This document shows positions 1 to 6,656 of a stretch of DNA of 8,258 bases, piece by piece (the stretch's first letter is position 1; the number at the start of each line of letters is the position of its first letter). The stretch comes from Burkholderiales bacterium (GTDB lineage: Bacteria; Pseudomonadota; Gammaproteobacteria; Burkholderiales; JAEUOS01), in the NCBI GenBank assembly GCA_947456845.1, contig CANGUJ010000155.1:1-8258 (forward strand), given 5' to 3'. Under the pieces are notes generated by a model. That model searched no databases. It had not been told where the DNA came from and saw only the letters and a list, made by a program, of their open reading frames with translations. The position numbers were made by a program, and so were the translations under genes.

Positions 1-1190
1 GCGACGATGCGTCCGCTGACCGGCGCGCTGGCGAGGCCCACATGGCCGTGACCGAAGGCGTGCAAGACGTCGGCACACCCCGATGCCTTGCCGAGAACCG
101 GCAGCCCGTCCGGCGTGGAAGGCCGATGGCCCATCCATCGGCTCGCGACCGCCGCGCGACCGTCCCGGCGCAGCGGCGGATAGGCACGCAGGGCATGGTC
201 CACCAGGATATCGGCGCGGCGCCAATCGGGAGGCGCATGCGGGGCGGCCAGTTCCACCTGGCCCGCCAGGCGCAATCCGCCGAGAGTCGAGGTGTTGCCC
301 ATCTTGCCGTCGGCCGGCATCACCGGCACCGGCAATTCGAAGCCGGCATCGGCCAGCACGGCGTGATAGCCGCGTTCGCTTTCCAGAAGGACGCGGTCGC
401 CCGCCTGGGCGGCGAGCTCCTTCGAGCCGATACCTGCGGCGATGACCGCCCTGTCGCAGGCAATCGGTCCGTGTTCGGTGGCGACGGCGCGCAGTCGGCC
501 TCCCGCAATGTCGAGCCCGGTGGCCTGCGCGCGCATCAGCCGGCCGCCCTGCGCCGCCACATGGCGCGCCAGGGATGCGACATAGCCGCCGGGATCGAGG
601 CAATGCGCGCCTTCCGGCACGAGGACGCCGAAGCGATAACGCGCATCGAGCATGGGCAAGAGGGCGCGCAAGTCGGCTTCCTCGAGCTCGCGCCAGCCGA
701 CGCGGTTGTCGCGGCGCAGGCGCCAGGCCAGGGCTTCGCCGGCAAAGGCGGCCCGGTCGGCATAGGCGTACAGCAGGCCCTGGCGGGCGATCAGATGCGC
801 CACGCCGGCCTGCAGCGCCAGGGCGGCGTGGCGCGCCGGCGCATCACACAGCAAGGAGGAGAGGGCGCGGGCGGTTCTTTCCACCCGCGCCACGCTGCTG
901 CCCGCACGGACGAATCGCAGAAGCCAGGGCGCCAGGGCCGGCAGGGCGCTCCAGCGCAGGGTCAGGGCGCCCTCGCGGTCCAGCAGATAGCCTGGCAGTT
1001 TCTTCCACAAGCCGGGCATGGACATCGGCACGACCGAAGCCGGGCTGATCCAGGCGCCGTTGCCGTAACTGGCGGCCTGTTCGCCGCCGGGCTCGGCGGC
1101 ATCGACGAGGGTGACCGCATGGCCATCGCGACGCAGCTCGATTGCGCAGCAGGTGCCGACGATGCCGGCCCCGATGACGACCACATGCAT
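1..1190 (-). CDS. FAD-dependent D-amino-acid dehydrogenase-like oxidoreductase (DadA family), 3' end cut by window edge
   Basis: Open on the minus strand from ATG at 1190 to the window edge (396 codons, no stop), so only the last 20-30 residues are probably missing. The N-terminus MHVVVIGAGIVG carries the GxGxxG dinucleotide-binding fold (Gly7, Gly9, Gly12). Near the C-terminus, residues about 352-367 read WMGHRPSTPDGLPVLG, followed by AFGHGHVGL, the typical C-terminal FAD and substrate region of DadA-type enzymes. Family members oxidatively deaminate D-amino acids (or related amines) to 2-oxo acids and pass electrons to the respiratory chain, usually at the inner face of the cytoplasmic membrane. 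The ATG shares one base with the TGA of the upstream dctM remnant (TGATG), so translation is probably coupled. Linkage to a TRAP transporter suggests an enzyme for an imported substrate rather than the classical alanine-catabolic dadA. The exact substrate is unknown; sarcosine- or glycine-oxidase-like activity is an alternative. Confidence 0.88.
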   Translation of the reverse strand, partial: MHVVVIGAGIVGTCCAIELRRDGHAVTLVDAAEPGGEQAASYGNGAWISPASVVPMSMPGLWKKLPGYLLDREGALTLRWSALPALAPWLLRFVRAGSSVARVERTARALSSLLCDAPARHAALALQAGVAHLIARQGLLYAYADRAAFAGEALAWRLRRDNRVGWRELEEADLRALLPMLDARYRFGVLVPEGAHCLDPGGYVASLARHVAAQGGRLMRAQATGLDIAGGRLRAVATEHGPIACDRAVIAAGIGSKELAAQAGDRVLLESERGYHAVLADAGFELPVPVMPADGKMGNTSTLGGLRLAGQVELAAPHAPPDWRRADILVDHALRAYPPLRRDGRAAVASRWMGHRPSTPDGLPVLGKASGCADVLHAFGHGHVGLASAPVSGRIV

Positions 1191-1657
1191 CACTTGGAGA
1201 CGCCCATCACGGCGTCGGGCAGCCAGGTAACCACGTCCGGGAACACGGTGATGATGCCTATGCACACCACCAGGCAGGCGAAGAACGGGATCGCCGCCCG
1301 CGCGATGGCATTGGAGTCCTTGCCGGTCATGTTCTGCAGCACGAAAAGGTTGAAGCCGACCGGCGGCGTCACCTCTGCAATCTCCACCAGCAGCACGATG
1401 AATATGCCGAACCACACCAGGTCGAAGCCGGCTTTCTGGATCATCGGCAAGGCTGCCAGTTCCCACGAGTTGTTGGAGTCCCAGAACGCCGAAAACAGGT
1501 TCTTGCCCCAGATCATGGGCGGCTGGCTGGTGAAAAGCGCCATGCCGATCCAGCCGACGATGGCCAGGGTGATGGCGATCCAGACGCCGCCCGCCAGGAA
1601 CAGCAGCATGACCATGAGCAGGAAACCGCCGATCTCGACCACGCTCACGCCCGGCAC
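1190..1657 (-). pseudogene. dctM: TRAP transporter large membrane subunit (DctM) with large in-frame internal deletion
   Basis: Only 155 codons, against about 420-440 in normal DctM, the 12-helix subunit that carries the Na+-coupled transport path. Residues about 4-69 match the DctM N-terminus: a first hydrophobic segment at about 8-43, then a stretch ending in SWELAALP. Residues about 70-155 match the far C-terminus, with IQKAGFDLVWFG, TPPVGFNLFVLQ, and hydrophobic segments at about 80-105 and 120-148. The two parts join at Leu-Pro-Met (about 1442-1450). Some 270 central residues are missing, including the region normally starting FIWMGE, but the frame is kept. The product can hardly transport, so I treat it as a broken gene; an assembly error is the other explanation. 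The start is uncertain: GTG at 1657 or GTG at 1648 (MSVVEIGG) both fit, with no clear ribosome binding site. The ATG overlapping the dctQ stop (1725) is in another frame and reads only 26 codons. Confidence 0.82.
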
Positions 1658-1721
1658 CCCGCGTCATGCGCAGGCCTTGCGCCAGGCATGGTGCCGGTCC
1701 CCGCCAGGCCCGATGAGGCGC

Positions 1722-2264
1722 TCATACATCCTCCGAAAAGTCGCCCTTGGCATGACGTTCTTCGACCGCCGTGACGTAGGTAGGCCGGGCGCCGCCGATG
1801 ACGCGGACCAGTTCATCGACCATAGCGATGAAAAACAGGGTGGAGCCGATGACGATCGACAGTTGCGGTATCCAGATCGGAATGACGATCAGGCCGCCCG
1901 ACATGTCCTTGACAACGAAGCTGTCGTAGACATAAGCCGTCACCGACCAGGCGAGGTAGCCGGTGAACAGGCAGCCCACCACCAGCCCGATGATCTCGAA
2001 GACGCGCCGCTTCGGCGGCGAGAGGCTTTCCAGCAGCAGGCCGACGCGTACGAAGTCGCCGTGCTTGAAGGTGTGCGCCATGCCGAAGAACGCCGCCGCT
2101 GCCGTCAGCCAGGAGACGATATCCTCGAAGCCGCCGGTGCGCCAGCCGATCACCCGGAACATCGAGGTCCCGATCATGACCGCGAAGATCGCGAAAACGA
2201 AAAACGCCGCGAGGACCCCCGCGGCGTCGAACAGGCCGTCGAGCAGGCGCCGGATCATCGGCAT
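1722..2264 (-). CDS. dctQ: TRAP transporter small membrane subunit (DctQ)
   Basis: A 180-residue protein with the four-helix layout of the DctQ family (usually 160-200 residues). Hydrophobic segments lie at about residues 11-33, 46-66, 88-112 and 128-150. The helix-2/3 connection reads HTFKHGDFVRVGLL, a conserved DctQ feature (H-x-R/D-V-plus-hydrophobic pattern). DctQ is the inner-membrane partner of DctM, and together they receive substrate from the periplasmic binding protein. ATG at 2264 is preceded by a purine-rich GCGGGGG that may serve as ribosome binding site. It lies 24 bp downstream of dctP and upstream of the deleted dctM. The gene itself looks intact. If DctM is non-functional, DctQ is an orphan subunit with no obvious job. 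Confidence 0.9.
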   Translation of the reverse strand: MPMIRRLLDGLFDAAGVLAAFFVFAIFAVMIGTSMFRVIGWRTGGFEDIVSWLTAAAAFFGMAHTFKHGDFVRVGLLLESLSPPKRRVFEIIGLVVGCLFTGYLAWSVTAYVYDSFVVKDMSGGLIVIPIWIPQLSIVIGSTLFFIAMVDELVRVIGGARPTYVTAVEERHAKGDFSEDV

Positions 2265-2288
2265 CCCCCGCCGGGGCCGGTCGCGTGC

Positions 2289-3257
2289 TTATTTCTTGCG
2301 ATAGGCATCGACAATCGCCTTGCCGTCCGGGCCGGCCTTCTTGAGCCAGTCTTCGAGCATGATGGTGCCCACCTGCTTGAAGTCGGCGACCAGCTTGGGG
2401 GAAGGCGGCAGCACCTTCATGCCTTTTTCAGCCAAGGCTTTCTTGTACCACTCGTTTTTCTCGTCGGAGATCTTCCATCCGCGCATCTCGGCGTCGCGCG
2501 CCGCCTTCATGACGCCGTCCTGGCTGGCCTTGTCGAGGGCGTCGAAGGCCCGCTTGTTGACAAGCACGGCGTTCTTGGGCAGCCAGGCCTGGGTGTCGTA
2601 CCAGTACTTGATGTGCTCGTAGGTCTTGGAGTCGTACCCGGTGGCACCCGAGGACATGTAGGACTCGACCGCGCCGGTGGCGAGCGCCTGCGGCAGCTCG
2701 GCCGCCTGCACCGTGACCGGCTGGGCGCCGATGAGTTCCGCGACCTTGGCGGTCGACGGGCTGTAGGCGCGCCATTTGAGGCCGCGCATGTCGGCCACCG
2801 AGGCGATCTCCTTCTTGACGTAGAGCCCTTGCGGCGGCCAGGCCACCACGTAGAGCACCATCATGCCGCCCTCGGCCAGTTTCTTGTCGAGGAAGGGCTT
2901 GCAGGCGTCGGACAGCTTGCGCGCGTCCTTGAAGCTGGTGGCGAGAAAGGGCAGGCCGTCGACGCCGTAGATTGGCCACTCGTTTTCAAAATTCACCAGC
3001 AGCACTTCGCCGATCTGCGCCTGGCCGTTCTGCACGGCGCGCTTGATTTCAGGTGCCTTGAACAACGATGCGTTGGGATGTACCGTGATGCGCAGTTTGC
3101 CGCCGGTGTTCTTTTCCACATCAGCGGCAAATTGGACAGCGATTTCGGTATGGAAGTTGGCGGCCGGATAGGCGGTGGGCATGTCCCACTTGGTCTGGGC
3201 GTGGGCTACGCCTACGACGGCCAGCGCCGCGGCCAGCAATGTTGCTGAAAAACGCAT
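2289..3257 (-). CDS. dctP: TRAP transporter periplasmic solute-binding protein (DctP family)
   Basis: A 322-residue secreted binding protein of the DctP (PF03480) family, normal in length. The start is ATG at 3257: it is preceded by AGAGGAGAA at good spacing and opens a Sec signal peptide with a hydrophobic core and AHA|Q cleavage near residue 20. A longer open frame to 3326 has no signal-peptide logic. Family features include the conserved lobe WRAYSP (about residues 162-167); its Arg163 matches the arginine that salt-bridges the substrate carboxylate in TRAP binding proteins. That is followed by GAQPVTVQAAELPQALATGAVES, a typical helix-strand segment. The protein should bind a carboxylate-bearing solute in the periplasm and deliver it to DctQM. 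It sits second in the operon, 73 bp after the VOC gene. The ligand class (2-oxo acid, hydroxy acid, amino-acid derivative or aromatic acid) cannot be read from the sequence. Confidence 0.94.
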   Translation of the reverse strand: MRFSATLLAAALAVVGVAHAQTKWDMPTAYPAANFHTEIAVQFAADVEKNTGGKLRITVHPNASLFKAPEIKRAVQNGQAQIGEVLLVNFENEWPIYGVDGLPFLATSFKDARKLSDACKPFLDKKLAEGGMMVLYVVAWPPQGLYVKKEIASVADMRGLKWRAYSPSTAKVAELIGAQPVTVQAAELPQALATGAVESYMSSGATGYDSKTYEHIKYWYDTQAWLPKNAVLVNKRAFDALDKASQDGVMKAARDAEMRGWKISDEKNEWYKKALAEKGMKVLPPSPKLVADFKQVGTIMLEDWLKKAGPDGKAIVDAYRKK

Positions 3258-3330
3258 TTGTTCTCCTCTAGGGATCAGTGGGTGTGTGGCGTGGCTACCT
3301 GCCCGCCTGAGTGCAGGAGAAATCAAGCAA

Positions 3331-4125
3331 CTAGCGTACCGCTACCATGAATTGAAGCGTGGCACCGAGGCATTCGGCCGGGTCGAGGCGGATGAGGCGG
3401 TCGCGGCGCTCGCTGCGCAGGCGCGCCGCCGCGATGCACGCTGCGACCGGCTCGAGCGAAGCGCAGCGGAATGTCAGGCCGGTCATGCGCGCGGGCCCCT
3501 GGCCGCGCGACAGGCGCAGCGCGCAACCGGCAAGGTCGAACCGGGCGCCGGCGCCGGATCCGATCGGCGTCGCGCCAGTGCATGCGGCGTAGTCCGCCAA
3601 TGCGGCCGGTACGTCGGGCAGTTCGATGTCGATGGCCGCGATGCCGGTTGCGCCATTGGCATGGATCTGCCACTCCGGCCGCCACACCATGCCCGGGGTC
3701 TGCTGCTGGCAGAAATAGAACCAGGTACCGGGCACCGCGTCGGGTTCCAGGCGGGTCACGCGGAACGCGGCGATGCCCGCGCTGCCGTCGGGCAGGTCCA
3801 CCGGCCGCGAAAACGCCTGCACCGGACGCGGCTTGAGGCCGGCCGCCAGCAGCTCGCTGCGGGTGGTGTCCGCGTCCGGCGCGTTGAGGACCGTCGCCAT
3901 GAGTCCGAGAGGGCGCTCGACGAGTTCCGGGCGCTTGGCCGGCGGCGCCCCGGGCGGATAGCCCAGCAGCTCGAGGTAATCCGTGCCGAACACGATGGTG
4001 TGGTTGATGGACCCGAGGGTATGGAAGCCGCGCGCGCCGACCTGGAAGCCCAGGCGCGTGAACAGCTCCGCCGCCGCGTCGGTGCGGTCGCGGGTGTTGA
4101 TGACGACATGATCCAGGGTGCGCAT
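3331..4125 (-). CDS. Glyoxalase-like VOC superfamily protein
   Basis: A 264-residue protein opening with MRTLDHVVINTRD, the first beta-strand of a vicinal-oxygen-chelate module. His6, His42 (in SINHTIVFG) and Glu52 (in YLELLGY) are spaced like the metal ligands of such modules. A second, weaker module follows from about residue 150. Overall it resembles the glyoxalase-like domain proteins of the PF13468 type, which are mostly uncharacterised. Possible roles are a lyase, isomerase or dioxygenase step on a small organic acid; I do not assign one. The start is ATG at 4125. There is no strong ribosome binding site, and the start codon lies inside an inverted repeat (see 4118-4157). The gene ends with TAG at 3331, 73 bp before the dctP start. 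It is the first gene of the VOC-dctPQM-dadA-like operon and divergent from the ThDP enzyme. Confidence 0.85.
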   Translation of the reverse strand: MRTLDHVVINTRDRTDAAAELFTRLGFQVGARGFHTLGSINHTIVFGTDYLELLGYPPGAPPAKRPELVERPLGLMATVLNAPDADTTRSELLAAGLKPRPVQAFSRPVDLPDGSAGIAAFRVTRLEPDAVPGTWFYFCQQQTPGMVWRPEWQIHANGATGIAAIDIELPDVPAALADYAACTGATPIGSGAGARFDLAGCALRLSRGQGPARMTGLTFRCASLEPVAACIAAARLRSERRDRLIRLDPAECLGATLQFMVAVR

Positions 4126-4157
4126 GCCGGCATCTTATTACGCCGGCACATGCGCAC
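4118..4157. promoter_or_regulatory. Imperfect 14-bp inverted repeat around the VOC gene start codon
   Basis: The left arm GTGCGCATGCCGGC (4118-4131) pairs with the right arm GCCGGC-AC-ATGCGCAC (4142-4157). Pairing is perfect over 14 bp except for a 2-nt bulge (4148-4149), with a 10-nt AT-richer spacer at 4132-4141. The VOC start codon (minus ATG, 4125-4123) lies inside one arm. The element could be an operator for a dimeric regulator shared by the divergent genes, or an RNA hairpin that hides the start codon if the minus transcript begins upstream of 4157. The spacer contains TAATAA on the minus strand, which could be a -10 box giving a nearly leaderless transcript. The repeat itself is seen directly; its function is inferred. 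Confidence 0.5.
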
Positions 4158-4167
4158 GCCGGCCGGC
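4126..4167. repeat. GCCGGC motifs at 16-bp spacing plus 12-bp palindrome
   Basis: GCCGGC occurs at 4126-4131, 4142-4147 and 4158-4163, exactly 16 bp apart. The last copy runs into the perfect palindrome CGCCGGCCGGCG (4157-4168). A regular, face-shifted array between two divergent genes would suit cooperative binding by a regulator. In DNA this GC-rich, GCCGGC is common by chance, so the spacing is the only notable part. Confidence 0.3.
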
Positions 4168-4172
4168 GCGGC

Positions 4173-4178
4173 GATAAT
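4173..4178 (+). promoter_or_regulatory. Possible -10 box for the ThDP enzyme gene
   Basis: GATAAT matches 5 of 6 bases of the sigma-70 -10 consensus and stands out in a GC-rich gap, 34 bp before the ATG at 4213. No recognisable -35 box lies at 16-18 bp upstream (the bases there are near ATGCGC), so the promoter would be weak or activator-dependent. Activator dependence would fit the repeats just upstream. Confidence 0.35.
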
Positions 4179-4191
4179 CGGACGCATCCGA
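4178..4191. promoter_or_regulatory. Short perfect inverted repeat at the likely transcription start
   Basis: TCGGA (4178-4182) and TCCGA (4187-4191) flank a CGCA loop, giving a 5-bp stem directly after the possible -10 box. It could be an operator overlapping the transcription start or a small leader hairpin. It is short enough to occur by chance. Confidence 0.25.
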
Positions 4192-4212
4192 ACCAGCAGC
4201 GAGCGTTTGCCG

Positions 4213-5907
4213 ATGACCGATCCCAGCGGGGCCGAGGCCCTTGTCCGCATGTTGCAGCTCTCCGGCGTCAAGTACATCTTCGGCCTGTGCGGCGATACCA
4301 GCCTGCCCCTGTACGACGCGCTGGCGCGCCTGGATCATGGCATGGCGCATGTTCTCACCCGCGACGAGCGCAGCGCGGCCTACATGGCGGACGGCTATGC
4401 GCGCATCGCGCGGCGGCCCGGTGTCTGTGAAGGCCCGTCCGGTGGCGGTGCCACCTACATCCTGCCCGGGGTGGTGGAAGCGAACGAGTCCTCCGTGCCG
4501 GTGCTGGCGATCACCACCGATATCGCCACCACCTCGCGCGGGCGCTACACCCTGACCGAGCTCGACCAGGCGGCGCTGTTTCGCCCGCTCACCAAGTGGA
4601 ACGCCACGGCGAATGTCGCCGCCGATATCCCGCGCCTGATCCGCGCGGCATTCTCGGCCATGACCACCGGACGCACCGGCGCTGCCCATCTTTGCCTGCC
4701 CTTCGATGCGCAGAAAGGCGCGGTCGATCCCGGGGAGTTGTGGGTCGACCCGGCCGTGGCGACCTATCCGGCCCGGCGCAGCGGTGCCGACCCGCAGGAG
4801 GTCGAGCGTGCCGCCGCCCTGATCGCCTCGACTGCCAACAGGCTGGTGATCGTGGGGGGCGGCGTCGTGCTGTCGGGCGCGGAACGCGAATTGGCCGAGT
4901 TCGCCGCCAGGTCCGGGGCGATGGTGGCCACCACCATCGCCGGCCAGGGCAGCCTGGCCGAGACCGACCCTGCCTGTGTCGGCGTGGTCGGCAGCAATGG
5001 CGGCACGCCGGAGACCCGCGCCATCGTCGATATGGCCGACCTGGTGATTTACATCGGCTGCCGGGCCGGCAGCGTGACCACCGAGCGCCGCCGGCATCCG
5101 GCGCCCGGCCGCACGCGCGTGATCCACATCGACGTCGACCCGGCGGTCATCGGCGCCAACTACGCCGCCGACGTCGGGCTGGCAGGTGATGCGAAGCTGG
5201 TGTTGCGCCAGCTCATCGGCGCCCTCGACGGGCATGCCGCGTTCGCGCTGCCGGCGCGCCTGGACGCCGCGGCGGTCGCCGCGGCCAAGGAAAGCAAGCG
5301 CGCGGCTTTCATGCGACTGGCCCTGTCGGACGAGCAACCGATCCGCCCCGAACGCGTCGTGCATGAACTGCGCGAGGCGCTGCCCGCGCAGGCGATCGTG
5401 GTGGCCGATCCGGGGACGCCGTGTCCGTATTTGTCCGCCTATTTCGAGATCCGCAGCACCGGTAGACGCTTTTTTTCCAATCGCGCGCATGGGGCGCTCG
5501 GCTACAGCATGTCGGCCGCGGTCGGCGCACATTTTGCCGATCCGCATGTGCCGGTGGTAGCAGTGATGGGGGACGGCAGCTTCGGCTTCACCGCGGGCGA
5601 AATGGAAACTATCGTGCGCCACAAGGTGCCCGTGGTGATGCTGGTGATCTCCAATGCCGTCTATGGCTGGATCAAGGCGGGGCAGAAGTCGGGTTTCGAT
5701 GCGCGCTACTTCTCGGTCGATTTCAGCCGCACCGATCATGCGGCGGTGGCCGCCGCCTACGGCGTGAAAAGCTGGCGTGTCGAAGATCCGGCCAGGCTCG
5801 CGCAGACGCTGCGCGCCGCCCTCGATTGCGGCGGGCCCGCCCTGGTCGACATCGTTTGCCAGCCACTGCACGAGGCGCGTGCGCCGGTCAGCGAGTGGGT
5901 GGCGTAG
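4213..5907 (+). CDS. Thiamine diphosphate-dependent enzyme, acetolactate synthase/2-oxoacid decarboxylase-like
   Basis: A 564-residue protein, the normal length for this superfamily. The N-terminal PYR domain (about 1-165) holds the cofactor-activating glutamate, Glu52 in RDERSAAYMADGYAR. A central domain (about 190-320) contains RLVIVGGGVVLSGA and later VIHIDVDP. The C-terminal PP domain (about 375-540) has the ThDP/Mg motif, GDGS at 453-456 ending at Asn481 (ISNAVYGW), spacing as in GDG-x24-27-N. Such enzymes decarboxylate 2-oxo acids and may ligate the product to another acceptor. It lacks a neighbouring regulatory subunit and is unlikely to be the biosynthetic IlvB. The frame stays open for 346 codons upstream, but only from ATG 4213 does the protein match the family; the upstream part is antisense to the VOC gene. 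The ribosome binding site is weak (GCGAG). The racemase-like gene follows with overlap, and the divergent TRAP/VOC operon suggests a shared pathway. Substrate unknown. Confidence 0.9.
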   Translation: MTDPSGAEALVRMLQLSGVKYIFGLCGDTSLPLYDALARLDHGMAHVLTRDERSAAYMADGYARIARRPGVCEGPSGGGATYILPGVVEANESSVPVLAITTDIATTSRGRYTLTELDQAALFRPLTKWNATANVAADIPRLIRAAFSAMTTGRTGAAHLCLPFDAQKGAVDPGELWVDPAVATYPARRSGADPQEVERAAALIASTANRLVIVGGGVVLSGAERELAEFAARSGAMVATTIAGQGSLAETDPACVGVVGSNGGTPETRAIVDMADLVIYIGCRAGSVTTERRRHPAPGRTRVIHIDVDPAVIGANYAADVGLAGDAKLVLRQLIGALDGHAAFALPARLDAAAVAAAKESKRAAFMRLALSDEQPIRPERVVHELREALPAQAIVVADPGTPCPYLSAYFEIRSTGRRFFSNRAHGALGYSMSAAVGAHFADPHVPVVAVMGDGSFGFTAGEMETIVRHKVPVVMLVISNAVYGWIKAGQKSGFDARYFSVDFSRTDHAAVAAAYGVKSWRVEDPARLAQTLRAALDCGGPALVDIVCQPLHEARAPVSEWVA

Positions 5908-6656
5908 GGCAGGGGCGGGCTGGCGGCGGGGGAGGCCGCGGCGCCGGCTGCCTGGGCGTGGTGATGCTCGAGACGCGTTTCCCGCGCCCGCCGGGAGACA
6001 TCGGCAATCCCGCGAGTTTTGCCTACCCGGTGCGCTATGCGGTGGTGCGGGGCGCGTCGCCGCAACGCGTGGTCCGTGAGCGGGCAGCAGGTCTGCTCGC
6101 GCCGTTCATCGAGGCTGCACGCTCTCTCGAGCGCGAAGGCTGTAGCGCGATCACGACCAGTTGCGGTTTCCTGGCCTTGTTCCAGGACGCGGTCGCAGGC
6201 GCCTTGGGTGTGCCGTTCGCGGCATCGAGCCTGCTGCAATTGCCGAGGCTGGCCGCCATGCTCCCCGGCAGGCAACGGCCCGGGGTCATCACCATTTCGG
6301 ATGCGGCCCTCGGTCCGGATCACCTGCGCGGCGCGGGCGCGGCCCCGGACACGCCGGTAGCCGGCGTGCGCCCCGACGGCGAGTTCGCGCGCGCGATTCT
6401 GGGCGACCAGCCCACCCTGGACATGGCCCTGCTCGAAAGGGAAGTCCTCGAGGCGGGCGAGCGCCTGATCACCCGGCATCCGGACATCGGCGCCATCGTG
6501 CTCGAATGCACCAACATGCCCCCATATACGGCCGCGCTGCGCGCGGCCACCGGCCTGCCGGTTTACGACGCGCTCACGCTGGCCGACCGCCTGATGGGGG
6601 CGATGGGCGAACCCGACTCGCTCACCTCGCGCGTGACACGCCCGGCGGAGTCGTAG
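5895..6656 (+). CDS. Aspartate/glutamate racemase superfamily protein
   Basis: With GTG at 5895 the product is 253 residues and overlaps the preceding gene by 13 bp, suggesting translational coupling. The body matches the Asp/Glu/hydantoin racemase and arylmalonate decarboxylase superfamily. It opens with strand LGVVMLETRFPRPPGDIGNP (about 20-39), then has Cys90 in TTSCGF and Cys205 in LECTNMPPY, the two facing cysteines used in two-base proton transfer. Both cysteines argue for a racemase over a one-cysteine decarboxylase. The start is uncertain. The first 19 residues are glycine-rich and look untranslated; GTG 5958, GTG 5961 and ATG 5964 are in-frame alternatives but lose part of the first beta-strand. 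A strong purine run GGGGGAGG lies at 5928-5935, too far from those codons for ideal spacing. The last 94 bp are antisense to the end of the NRDE gene. Confidence 0.85.
   Translation: MGGVGQGRAGGGGGRGAGCLGVVMLETRFPRPPGDIGNPASFAYPVRYAVVRGASPQRVVRERAAGLLAPFIEAARSLEREGCSAITTSCGFLALFQDAVAGALGVPFAASSLLQLPRLAAMLPGRQRPGVITISDAALGPDHLRGAGAAPDTPVAGVRPDGEFARAILGDQPTLDMALLEREVLEAGERLITRHPDIGAIVLECTNMPPYTAALRAATGLPVYDALTLADRLMGAMGEPDSLTSRVTRPAES

Noticed and set aside
42..3248. A plus-strand open frame of 1068 codons
   Set aside because: It is antisense to the DadA-like gene, dctM, dctQ and dctP, all with clear family matches on the minus strand. Its protein is rich in Arg, His, Gly and Ala with no recognisable domain, as expected from the mirror frame of high-GC genes.
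3258..3326. N-terminal extension of dctP to 3326
   Set aside because: The Sec signal peptide and AGAGGAGAA ribosome binding site both place the start at 3257; the extension would bury the signal peptide.
3175..4212. Upstream 346-codon extension of the ThDP enzyme reading frame
   Set aside because: It runs antisense through the dctP 5' end and the VOC gene, has no domain character, and the family N-terminus begins exactly at ATG 4213.
5470..5476. T7 run in the ThDP gene (and A7 on the coding strand of the DUF4936 gene, 7540-7546) as phase-variation or frameshift sites
   Set aside because: Both runs are in frame within intact family-matching proteins and are too short to suggest slippage without comparative data.
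4138..5871. A 577-codon minus-strand open frame opposite the ThDP enzyme
   Set aside because: It has no recognisable domains and is His/Arg/Gly-rich; the plus strand carries an intact enzyme with catalytic Glu52 and the GDG...N motif over the same bases.
5928..5968. Start of the racemase at ATG 5964
   Set aside because: It would remove the first beta-strand LGVV that the superfamily needs; kept only as an alternative.
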